From positions 63,586 to 127,585 of the forward strand of contig NZ_JAFMPS010000003.1 in NCBI RefSeq assembly GCF_020667895.1: a DNA stretch of 64,000 bases, read 5' to 3'. The notes under the pieces are model-generated. The model had not been told where the DNA came from. It saw only the letters and a list, made by a program, of their open reading frames with translations, and did not search any database. Position numbers and translations under genes: made by a program. Shown here one piece after another: positions 53,429 to 61,975 of this stretch (the first letter of the stretch is position 1; every line of letters begins with the position of its first letter). The stretch comes from Alcanivorax sp. 1008 (GTDB taxonomy: Bacteria; Pseudomonadota; Gammaproteobacteria; Pseudomonadales; Alcanivoracaceae).

Positions 53429-55386
53429 GGCTGCTCCGCTTGCCCGGGCTCGAACTGTGCCAACAGGGCACCCTCGCTGACCTGCTCGCCAATGCTGGCG
53501 AGCAGGTCACTGATTATGCCGTCCGCCGGTGCTCTCAGGGTATGCTCCATCTTCATGGCCTCCATTGTAACCACGGCAGTCCCCGCGCTCACCGCTGCTC
53601 CCGGTGCCACATGCAATGCCACCACGGTGCCGCTCATCGGTGCGGCGAAGGGAGCGTGGCGGCTACCGTGTTGTTGTTGTCCGCGGCGGCTGTCCACATC
53701 GCTGATGGAGATGCTGTCCGCGCATACATTCAAAAGTACACCGTTATGCTGATGGATAAATTGTGCCTTGAGTGTGTCGCTTCCCCAGGCCAGAGATACC
53801 TGCTTTTGATCCTTGTGCCAGTGAAGGGTACGCTGCTCGCCGTTAACCTTTGCGCCGCATTGGTGGCCATCAACATTAATCTGCACCAGCACGCCGTTGC
53901 CATCGACCATCAACTCATATTGCTGTAGCTGCCTGGCGAATGGACGCCAGCCATTGAGTGATTGCCAAGGATCGCCACCTGGCTGGGTATCTGTCAGTGC
54001 CGCCGCCGCCGCTACTGCTACCAGCTCAGGCTGGAGGTGGGGCTTTTCCATTAGCTGAGCATGTCGCTCCAGCAGACGTGTATCCAGCTCGGCATTGGCG
54101 AAAGCGGCGCTACCAAGTACCTGATAAAGAAACCCGCAGTTGTGATGAATGCCGTCGATCATGGTGGTAGATAGTGCTTGCATCAGTTTTTGGCGCGCTG
54201 CGTCGCGGTCTTCACCATGACAAATGATCTTGGCAATCATTGGATCGTAGAAGGATTCAACCCTGTCACCCTGTTCATAGCCACTGTCTACTCTGGCATT
54301 ACCATGGGGCCAAACCAGTGTGTTGAGCAGGCCAGAGGAGGGCATAAAGTTCTGCCATGGATCTTCCGCATAGATGCGCACTTCCATGGCAGCGCCATGA
54401 ATACGAAGCTCATGCTGCCGCTTGGGTAGCGGGTTGCCGGAGGCAACACAGAGCTGCCACCAAACCAGATCCTCGCCGGTGATCATTTCAGTTACCGGGT
54501 GCTCCACCTGCAGGCGCGTGTTCATTTCCATAAAGTAGAAATGACCATCGGCAAACAGGAACTCCACGGTGCCGGCACCAACATAATCGATAGCTTGGGC
54601 GGCTTGCACCGCAGCTTCTCCCACCGCGATGCGCTGGCTCTCGGTTAAACCCGGTGCAGGCGCCTCTTCGATGATTTTCTGGTGACGCCGCTGCACAGAG
54701 CAATCTCGCTCGAACAGATGCAGGGCCTGACCATGCTGATCGGCGAACACTTGCACTTCGATGTGGCGGGCGCTGGACAGGTATCGTTCGAGTAGAACGC
54801 GGTCGTCGCCAAAGGCTGCCTTGGCCTCGCGGCGGGCACTATGCAAGGCTTCGATGAAGTCTGCTTCGCGGTGCACTACTCGCATGCCTTTACCGCCACC
54901 GCCGGCTACGGCTTTGACCAGAAGTGGGAAGCCTATCTGTTTTGCTTCCTCCAGTAGCTGGTTGTCATCACGGATATCCTGATCACAGCCTGGCAGGACC
55001 GGGACGCCGCTTTCCGTCATTAGCTTGCGTGCTGCTGCCTTGTCGCCCATCAGTTCAATGGCTTTCGCCGGCGGACCGACAAAGATAATTCCAGCCTCGG
55101 TGCAGGCTGCGGCAAAGGCGGTGTTCTCGGAGAGAAAGCCGTAGCCGGGATGAACCGCATCGGCGCCGCTACTGACCGCTGCGGCCATCACTTTGCTGAT
55201 ATCCAGATAGCTTTCCCGAGCCGGTGCTGGGCCAAGTCGTACCGCCATATCCGCTTCGCGGACATGGGCTAGATTAGCGTCGGCATCAGAATACACGGCA
55301 ACTGTTTCAATGCCGTTGGCTCGACAGGTGCGAATAATGCGCCGGGCAATTTCACCGCGGTTGGCGATCAGAAGACGTTTGATCAT
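53425..55386 (-). CDS. liuD: methylcrotonyl-CoA carboxylase biotin-containing alpha subunit
   Basis: 653 residues. Biotin carboxylase domain first (LIANRGEIARRIIRTCRANG, VKAVAGGGGKGMRVV), then a BT domain and a C-terminal biotin carrier with EAMKMEHTLRAPADG. It carboxylates 3-methylcrotonyl-CoA with LiuB. Start overlaps liuC stop by 4 bases (ATGA), its own stop overlaps the ligase start likewise. Confidence 0.96.
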   Translation of the reverse strand: MIKRLLIANRGEIARRIIRTCRANGIETVAVYSDADANLAHVREADMAVRLGPAPARESYLDISKVMAAAVSSGADAVHPGYGFLSENTAFAAACTEAGIIFVGPPAKAIELMGDKAAARKLMTESGVPVLPGCDQDIRDDNQLLEEAKQIGFPLLVKAVAGGGGKGMRVVHREADFIEALHSARREAKAAFGDDRVLLERYLSSARHIEVQVFADQHGQALHLFERDCSVQRRHQKIIEEAPAPGLTESQRIAVGEAAVQAAQAIDYVGAGTVEFLFADGHFYFMEMNTRLQVEHPVTEMITGEDLVWWQLCVASGNPLPKRQHELRIHGAAMEVRIYAEDPWQNFMPSSGLLNTLVWPHGNARVDSGYEQGDRVESFYDPMIAKIICHGEDRDAARQKLMQALSTTMIDGIHHNCGFLYQVLGSAAFANAELDTRLLERHAQLMEKPHLQPELVAVAAAAALTDTQPGGDPWQSLNGWRPFARQLQQYELMVDGNGVLVQINVDGHQCGAKVNGEQRTLHWHKDQKQVSLAWGSDTLKAQFIHQHNGVLLNVCADSISISDVDSRRGQQQHGSRHAPFAAPMSGTVVALHVAPGAAVSAGTAVVTMEAMKMEHTLRAPADGIISDLLASIGEQVSEGALLAQFEPGQAEQP

Positions 55387-56162
55387 GATGCACTCCAGCG
55401 CGGTGTGCGCTTGTCGAGAAAGGCGGTTAGGCCTTCGCGGCCTTCATCTTCGGTGCGCAGGCAGGCAATCAGATCGGCGGTGTACCCGATTACGTCTGCA
55501 TCAATGGGCCGATCAGCCACTTGTTCAATCAGGTCGCGGCTTTTCAGTTGTGCCAGCGGTGCGCCCTGACGCAGTGCCTGAATAATCGCCTGAATACGCT
55601 CATCAAGCTGATCGGCGGTTGCTAGCTCGTGAACAATACCCAGTCGTTCGGCAACGGCTGCTGGAATGATCTCTGCGGTCATAAAATAGCGCTGCGCCTG
55701 ACGGGGGCCCATGGCACGCACTACATAGGGAGCAATAACCGCAGGCAGGATGCCTAGTTTGACCTCGCTGAGACAGAAACGGGCGTCGTCACTGGCAATG
55801 GCGATATCACACGCGCAAATCAAGCCCAGAGCGCCGCCGAAGGCAGCGCCCTGAACCCGACAGATCACTGGTTTGCCTGCCCTATCGATGGTTCGCATCA
55901 GCTCCGCCAGGCGCAGAGAGTCGGCCCGGTTTTGTGTCCGGTCCAGTTCTCCCATGCGTTTCATCCAGTTCAGATCCGCTCCTGCGCTGAAGTGCTTGCC
56001 GTTAGCGCCAAGAACAATGATGCGTACATTGTCGTTGGCGGAGGCTGCATTGAAGGCACTAATCAGCTCTTCAATAATGGCATCATCGAAGGCGTTGTAT
56101 TTTGCCGGGTTGTCCAGTGTGATCCGTGCCAGATCCTTTTCCACTGTCAGGGAGATGCTCAT
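55383..56162 (-). CDS. liuC: 3-methylglutaconyl-CoA hydratase
   Basis: 259 residues from ATG 56162 (MSISLTVEKDLARITLDNPA); the longer upstream frame is overlap with liuB. Crotonase marks: HFSAGADLNWMKRMG, VQGAAFGGALGLICACDIAI and ARFCLSEVKLGILPA. It makes HMG-CoA in leucine degradation. Ten bases separate it from liuB. Confidence 0.95.
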   Translation of the reverse strand: MSISLTVEKDLARITLDNPAKYNAFDDAIIEELISAFNAASANDNVRIIVLGANGKHFSAGADLNWMKRMGELDRTQNRADSLRLAELMRTIDRAGKPVICRVQGAAFGGALGLICACDIAIASDDARFCLSEVKLGILPAVIAPYVVRAMGPRQAQRYFMTAEIIPAAVAERLGIVHELATADQLDERIQAIIQALRQGAPLAQLKSRDLIEQVADRPIDADVIGYTADLIACLRTEDEGREGLTAFLDKRTPRWSAS

Positions 56163-56172
56163 GGCTTTTTCC

Positions 56173-57780
56173 TTACATGCGGAACACGCCGTAGCGTGTT
56201 TCGCTGATCTCTGCATTGAGGCTGGCCGACAAAGACAGGCCGAGCACATCGCGGGTATCTGCGGGATCAATCACGCCGTCATCCCACAAACGTGCACTTG
56301 CATAAACGGGTCGCGCCATGGTGTCGTAGCGATCGACCATTTCTGCTTTGAATGCTTCTGCTTCTTCCTTGGTCCAGCTTTTCCCCTTATTACGCAGAGA
56401 AGCGCCCTTGACTTGAGTGAGCACGCTGGCTGCCTGCTCTCCACCCATCACAGAGATTCGCGCGTTTGGCCACATAAACAAAAAGCGCGGATCATAGGCG
56501 CGGCCGCACATGCCATAGTTTCCGGCACCAAAACTGCCACCAATCACTACGGTAAATTTTGGCACCCGTGCACAGGCTACGGCGTTGACCATCTTGGCGC
56601 CGTGTTTGGCAATGCCTTCGGCTTCGTACTTCTTGCCAACCATAAAGCCAGTGATGTTCTGCAGGAAGATTAGTGGGGTCTTACGTTGATTGCACAGTTC
56701 GACGAAGTGCGCTCCTTTTAACGCGGATTCAGAGTAGAGCACACCGTCATTGGCGACGATCCCCACGGGAATGCCATGTATGCGAGCAAAGCCAGTGACC
56801 AGGGTTGTGCCATAGCGGCTTTTGAACTCATCCAGATCAGAGTCATCCACAATTCGGGCAATGATTTCCCGCACCGGCATGGGTTGGCGGGTGCTGGGCG
56901 GAATAATGCCCAGTAGCTCTTCCGGGTTAAATGCGGGTGGTCGGGCAGGGCGAATGTCGAGCTGCTCGGGCTTGCGCCAGTTTAGTCTCTTGATGCACTG
57001 ACGAGTCAGTTGCAGAGCGTGTGGCTCGTCTTCGGCAAGATGATCAGCAACTCCCGATTGTTCGCAGTGCAGTGCCGCGCCACCCAAATCTTCCGCTGTA
57101 ACTTCTTCGCCGGTGGCCGCTTTGACCAGCGGCGGTCCGGCGAGAAAGATGGTGCCGTTGTTGCGCACCATAATGGTTTCATCCGCCATAGCCGGTACAT
57201 AGGCACCACCAGCAGTGCAGGAGCCTAATACGACAGCTATTTGCGGGATGCCGCGGGCGGACATGTTGGCCATGTTGAAAAAGATCCGGCCAAAATGTTC
57301 TCGATCCGGGAATACTTCATCCTGACGCGGCAGATTGGCGCCACCGGAGTCCACCAGGTATATGCAGGGCAGGTTATTCTCGGCGGCGACGGCCTGAGCG
57401 CGAAGGTGTTTTTTTACCGTGAGGGGATAGTAGCTACCCCCTTTTACGGTGGGGTCATTGGCGACGATGACACACTCAATGCCTTCCACACGGCCAATAC
57501 CACCGACGCATCCTGCGGCCGGGACATCCTCACCATAGACACCTTCAGCGGCTAATGCAGAGAGCTCCAGAAACGGGGAGCCAGGGTCCAGCAGTCGATT
57601 GATGCGCTCGCGCACGGGCAGCTTGCCGCGCTGCCTGAGTTTTTCTTCCGCCGCTTCGCCTCCACCATGGGCGATGCGGTCTAGCATGCCTTTGAGGTCA
57701 GCGCGCAGTTTCAGGTTGTGCTCGCGGTTGGCGGCGAACTCGGCTGATCCGGTCTGGATGTTGCTGTGGATTTTCGGCAT
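56173..57780 (-). CDS. liuB: methylcrotonyl-CoA carboxylase carboxyltransferase beta subunit
   Basis: 535 residues. Carboxyltransferase pattern: [53 protein letters not shown] and [13 protein letters not shown]. Works with the biotin subunit LiuD. A 132-base spacer separates it from liuA, in which I see no clear operator. Confidence 0.96.
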   Translation of the reverse strand: MPKIHSNIQTGSAEFAANREHNLKLRADLKGMLDRIAHGGGEAAEEKLRQRGKLPVRERINRLLDPGSPFLELSALAAEGVYGEDVPAAGCVGGIGRVEGIECVIVANDPTVKGGSYYPLTVKKHLRAQAVAAENNLPCIYLVDSGGANLPRQDEVFPDREHFGRIFFNMANMSARGIPQIAVVLGSCTAGGAYVPAMADETIMVRNNGTIFLAGPPLVKAATGEEVTAEDLGGAALHCEQSGVADHLAEDEPHALQLTRQCIKRLNWRKPEQLDIRPARPPAFNPEELLGIIPPSTRQPMPVREIIARIVDDSDLDEFKSRYGTTLVTGFARIHGIPVGIVANDGVLYSESALKGAHFVELCNQRKTPLIFLQNITGFMVGKKYEAEGIAKHGAKMVNAVACARVPKFTVVIGGSFGAGNYGMCGRAYDPRFLFMWPNARISVMGGEQAASVLTQVKGASLRNKGKSWTKEEAEAFKAEMVDRYDTMARPVYASARLWDDGVIDPADTRDVLGLSLSASLNAEISETRYGVFRM

Positions 57781-57912
57781 CGTTCGGGTGCCTCTTGTCT
57801 GTTTTTCGGTCGCGAGAGAGAAGCCACATACTCCTCACGCTATTCATCAGTTCGCACAATCTGTCATCGTCAGGAAAACTGCCCCAAGCCGCTTTTAATA
57901 GCGCACAGAAAA

Positions 57913-59076
57913 TCAGGAAGTTTCTTTAAACAGCTCCCGGCCAATCAGCATCCGCCGAATCTCACTGGTGCCGGCACCAATCTCATACAGCTTGGCGTCG
58001 CGCAGGAAACGTCCAGTCGGATAGTCATTGATATAGCCATTGCCACCGAGTACCTGAATGGCCTCAAGTGCCATCTTGGTGGCATTCTCGGCGCAATACA
58101 GAATTGCGCCGGCAGCATCCTTGCGGCTTGTTTCTCCGCGATCACAGGCGCGCGCCACCGCATACAAATAGGCGCGACTGGCATTCAGCATTACGTACAT
58201 GTCTGCCAGCTTGCCTTGCATTAGCTGAAATTCACCGATTGCCTGACCAAACTGCTTGCGCTCATGCACATAAGGGACAACCACATCCATGCACGCCTGC
58301 ATCAAACCAATACAGCCGCCGGACAGCACGGTGCGCTCATAGTCGAGGCCGCTCATCAGCACTCGCACACCATCGCCTTCCTTGCCCAGAATGTTCTGCG
58401 CTGGCACTTCGCAGTTCTGGAAAACCAGCTCACAGGTATTCGAGCCACGCATGCCCAGCTTGTCCAGCTTCTGCGCCCGGGAAAAACCGGGGAGGTCACG
58501 TTCGACGATAAACGCCGTGATGCCGCGGGGACCTGCCTGAAGATCGGTCTTCGCATAAATCACATAGGTGTTGGCATCGGGCCCATTGGTGATCCACATC
58601 TTGTTGCCATTCAGCAGGTAATGGTCGCCGCGCTTTTCGGCCCGCAGCTTCATGCTGACCACATCTGAGCCGGCTCCTGGCTCGCTCATTGCCAGTGCGC
58701 CAACATGTTCGCCACTGACCAGCTTGGGCAGATATTTTGCGCGTTGGTCATCGTTGCCATTGAGCCAGATCTGGTTTACGCAAAGATTTGAATGGGCGCC
58801 GTAGGACAGCCCTACGGAGGCGGATGCTCTGGATATTTCCTCCATAACAATGGTGTGAGCCATGTAGCCCATGCCAGTGCCGCCGTACTCTTCGCCAACA
58901 GTCATACCAAGCAGCCCCATATCACCCATCTTGCGCCATAGCTCCATAGGGAATTGGTTGCTGCGATCGATCTCCGCCGCCTGAGGGGCGATTTCATTAC
59001 TGGCAAAGGCGCGCACGCTGTCACGCAGTGCATCCAGAGTTTCACCGAGATCGTGGTTCAGGGAGGGGAAGGTCAT
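57913..59076 (-). CDS. liuA: isovaleryl-CoA dehydrogenase
   Basis: 387 residues. Acyl-CoA dehydrogenase pattern: [40 protein letters not shown]; the catalytic Glu is in [13 protein letters not shown], the site typical of isovaleryl-CoA dehydrogenase. It performs the first oxidation of isovaleryl-CoA. Ordered directly after liuR. Confidence 0.96.
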   Translation of the reverse strand: MTFPSLNHDLGETLDALRDSVRAFASNEIAPQAAEIDRSNQFPMELWRKMGDMGLLGMTVGEEYGGTGMGYMAHTIVMEEISRASASVGLSYGAHSNLCVNQIWLNGNDDQRAKYLPKLVSGEHVGALAMSEPGAGSDVVSMKLRAEKRGDHYLLNGNKMWITNGPDANTYVIYAKTDLQAGPRGITAFIVERDLPGFSRAQKLDKLGMRGSNTCELVFQNCEVPAQNILGKEGDGVRVLMSGLDYERTVLSGGCIGLMQACMDVVVPYVHERKQFGQAIGEFQLMQGKLADMYVMLNASRAYLYAVARACDRGETSRKDAAGAILYCAENATKMALEAIQVLGGNGYINDYPTGRFLRDAKLYEIGAGTSEIRRMLIGRELFKETS

Positions 59077-59091
59077 GGATCTCTCCGTTGG

Positions 59092-59469
59092 TTATTTAAG
59101 GAACTCGAGGCAGCGCTGTTCGGCCTCGTCCAGTTCCAGTTGCATCACTTCAATATCGCGCAGCTGCTGGATCAGTTGGGCACGACGTTCGTGGATCTTG
59201 CCAAGTAGCGCTTCCAGTTGGGCGCGATTGGCGTCCGGGTTGTACATTTGAATCAGCTGCCGGCTTTCAGCCAGGGAAAAGCCCAGCCGTTTGCCACGCA
59301 GGATAAGCTTTAGCGCAGTACGGTCGGCTGCACTGTAAACCCGCGTTTGCCCGCGACGCTCGGGCTGCAGCAGTCCCTCATCTTCATAGAAGCGAATGGT
59401 TCGGGTGGTTACGTCAAATTCCCGGGCCAGATCGCCAATGCTCCAGGAGGTCTTTTTCTTAGCTGTCAT
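59092..59469 (-). CDS. liuR: MerR family regulator of leucine degradation
   Basis: 125 residues. N-terminal MerR helix-turn-helix (WSIGDLAREFDVTTRTIRFY), the arm region YEDEGLLQPERRGQTRVY, and a helical dimer/effector part. No metal-binding Cys. LiuR represses liu genes in the absence of leucine breakdown intermediates. The 18-bp palindrome at 59513-59530 lies about 44 bases before its start. Confidence 0.94.
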   Translation of the reverse strand: MTAKKKTSWSIGDLAREFDVTTRTIRFYEDEGLLQPERRGQTRVYSAADRTALKLILRGKRLGFSLAESRQLIQMYNPDANRAQLEALLGKIHERRAQLIQQLRDIEVMQLELDEAEQRCLEFLK

Positions 59470-59512
59470 GGCAGGTCTGGGCGTTAGCAGAGGTGAAGTG
59501 AGTTTAGGAGAA

Positions 59513-59530
59513 GTTTACGTTAACGTAAAC
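59513..59530. promoter_or_regulatory. LiuR operator palindrome
   Basis: GTTTACGTTAACGTAAAC is an 18-bp perfect inverted repeat, 44 bases upstream of liuR. It fits the TTTACGTnAACGTAAA type of site described for LiuR in proteobacteria, so it probably controls liuR and the operon. Its central position would suit a MerR promoter, though I see no clear -35/-10 around it. Confidence 0.75.
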
Positions 59531-59631
59531 TAGTAGCTGGCAGATTTGCCGCTCGATATCGTCACATAAAGACGCTTTTCACTAGATTGGGCTGGTATAC
59601 ACTCTGTTGTCCCTAATAAGAGCTTGCCGCC

Positions 59632-61947
59632 ATGCTTGATCGCTGGAACCGTCTGGTTGTAGACCACCCCTGGCTGGTCGTTGTGCTTACCGTGCTGCTG
59701 GCCGGCCTTGCCACGGTGAGCTTGAAGGACTTTACCAACAATAACGATCCACGCATTTTCTTTAGCGAAGATAACCCGGACTATCGTTTGTTCCGCGAGC
59801 TGGAAGATCGGTTTACCAGCAACGAGGCGGTTTACTTTATTGTCCACCCGGCCAACGGAGACATCTTTACCCGGGATAACCTGGCTGCGCTCGAGGAGCT
59901 CACTGAGGCAGCCTGGACCCTGCCTAACTCCACCCGGGTCGATTCTCTGACCAACTTCCAGCATACCGAGGTGGATCAGGATGATCTTACCGTTAGCTAT
60001 CTGGTTGAGGACGCTGCGCAGCTCAGTGACGAACAGGTTGCCAGAATTCGCCAGATTGCCCTGAATGAGCCCTCGCTGATTGGTCGTAGTATTTCTGCCA
60101 GCGGCCATGTGGCCGGTGTCGTAGTGACGGTGACCATGGCAGAGGGAAGCCGTGAGGCGCCAATGATTACTGAGGCCTCACGGCAGCTGGCGTTGCAGTT
60201 TGCCGAGCGTTATCCGGACATCGAATTTCTCCTGACCGGCACCGTGGTGTTTGCCGAGGCCACCCGACAGGCTACCGATCAGGCCATGTCGTTTACCCTG
60301 CCGCTGGCGTTTTTGGCCATGTTGCTCTGTCTTTTGCTGATTCTGCGCAGCGCGCTGTTTACCGGCATCGTGATTGCTGTGGTTGGCCTGTCCATTGGCA
60401 TGGCAATGGGCGCGTCCGTCTGGCTGGGTATCGAGTTCTCGCCTGTGGTGGGGATGGCCCCCGCCATGATCCTTACTTTGGCAGTGGCGGACTGTGTGCA
60501 TATCCTCGCCACCTACCGTCACGAAAGGCTGGCAGGCAATCTCAAGCGTGCTGCCATGCTGGAAAGCTTGCGAGTCAATTTTCAACCGGTATGGCTGACT
60601 AGCCTGACCACAGCGATAGGCTTTGCCATTCTCAACTTCTCCGATTCCCAACCATTCAGGGCTCTGGGTGATGTGGTTTTTATGGGGGTGCTCATTGCCT
60701 TCCTGCTTTCAGTGGCGCTGCTGCCGGCTCTGGTTATGTTGGTGCCTCACCGAGTTACGGCACAGCGGCAAACGGATTACCAGCCGTGGATGAATGCTCT
60801 GGCGGAATGGGTTATCGGCCACCATAGACGCCTGTTGCTGGGCATGGGGGCATTGGTCCTGATGCTGGTTGCCTGTATTCCGCTAAACACCATTAACGAT
60901 GTGTTTAATGAATACTTCGATCGGTCTTTTGAGGTGCGGAGGGTAAATGATTTTGCCATGCGTGAGCTGACTGGGATGCATCGTATTGACTACATGGTGC
61001 CCAGTGGTCAGGCAGGAGCCGCCATGGAGCCGGATTTTTTGCACAATCTTGACAAGTTGGTGGACTGGCTCGAGCAGCAGCCAGAGGTGCGCTACGTCAG
61101 TGCCTACACCGACGTTATCAAACGCCTCAATCGTGACCTCAACGGCGGGAATGGGGAGTTTTACCGGGTGCCGGATCGACGTGATCTGATCAGTCAGTAC
61201 ACCCTGATGTATGAGCTGTCCCTGCCGCAGGGGCTCGGTCTGGAAAGTCAGCTGGATATCAACAAGGAATATGCCCGGGTCGTACTGATGCTGGAGAACA
61301 TTGGCTCGCACCCGGTACTTGATTTCAATGACCGGGTAGAGGCGTGGATGAATGCCAACTGGCCGCAGCAGATGCAGGCCCGTGGCACGGGCATGGATAT
61401 CCTGTTTGGCCGGGTGACTATGAAGAATATCGAGAGCATGCTCACCGGCGCCGTGCTGGCTTTGCTCAGCGTGTCTCTGTTGCTGGTATTGGCGCTGCGC
61501 TCCTGGTGGTATGGATTTCTGTCGTTATTACCCAACTTGCTTCCCGCCGCCATGGCTTTCGGACTGTGGGGCTTGGTTAGTGGAGAGATTGGTCTGGCGG
61601 TATCCGTGGTGGCCTGCATGACCCTGGGTATTGTGGTGGATGATACCGTCCACTTCCTCAGCAAGTATGTCCGAGCGAAGCGCGAGCATGGCCTTGGTAC
61701 CGCAGATGCAGTGCGCTATGCCTTCCGTACCGTGGGGGTGGCCTTAATCGCTACCTCAGTGGTGTTGGTGGCTAATTTTGCGGTGATCGGTACCAGCAAC
61801 TTCTACCCCAATTCGAGCATGGGCCAGCTGTCTGCGATCACCATCGCCATGGCATTGGTGGTCGATTTCTTCTTCTTTGTGCCAATGTTGATCGAGCTTG
61901 ACCGGCGTCGCCGTAGTGGCAGGGGAGAGGGGGCAGTGGTAACTTAA
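59632..61947 (+). CDS. RND superfamily exporter (MMPL type)
   Basis: 771 residues. Two repeated halves, each with a large periplasmic loop and six helices; the segments FTLPLAFLAMLLCLLLILRS, MAPAMILTLAVADCVHILAT, LTSLTTAIGFAILNFSD and VSVVACMTLGIVVDDTVHFL are typical of MMPL/HpnN-like RND proteins. Substrate unknown, perhaps lipid or hydrophobic. A TATACA at 59596-59601 could be its -10 box. A hybrid kinase gene follows at 28 bases. Confidence 0.93.
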   Translation: MLDRWNRLVVDHPWLVVVLTVLLAGLATVSLKDFTNNNDPRIFFSEDNPDYRLFRELEDRFTSNEAVYFIVHPANGDIFTRDNLAALEELTEAAWTLPNSTRVDSLTNFQHTEVDQDDLTVSYLVEDAAQLSDEQVARIRQIALNEPSLIGRSISASGHVAGVVVTVTMAEGSREAPMITEASRQLALQFAERYPDIEFLLTGTVVFAEATRQATDQAMSFTLPLAFLAMLLCLLLILRSALFTGIVIAVVGLSIGMAMGASVWLGIEFSPVVGMAPAMILTLAVADCVHILATYRHERLAGNLKRAAMLESLRVNFQPVWLTSLTTAIGFAILNFSDSQPFRALGDVVFMGVLIAFLLSVALLPALVMLVPHRVTAQRQTDYQPWMNALAEWVIGHHRRLLLGMGALVLMLVACIPLNTINDVFNEYFDRSFEVRRVNDFAMRELTGMHRIDYMVPSGQAGAAMEPDFLHNLDKLVDWLEQQPEVRYVSAYTDVIKRLNRDLNGGNGEFYRVPDRRDLISQYTLMYELSLPQGLGLESQLDINKEYARVVLMLENIGSHPVLDFNDRVEAWMNANWPQQMQARGTGMDILFGRVTMKNIESMLTGAVLALLSVSLLLVLALRSWWYGFLSLLPNLLPAAMAFGLWGLVSGEIGLAVSVVACMTLGIVVDDTVHFLSKYVRAKREHGLGTADAVRYAFRTVGVALIATSVVLVANFAVIGTSNFYPNSSMGQLSAITIAMALVVDFFFFVPMLIELDRRRRSGRGEGAVVT

Positions 61948-61975
61948 GCCCCTCGAAATTTTCCGGGAATTGCCC

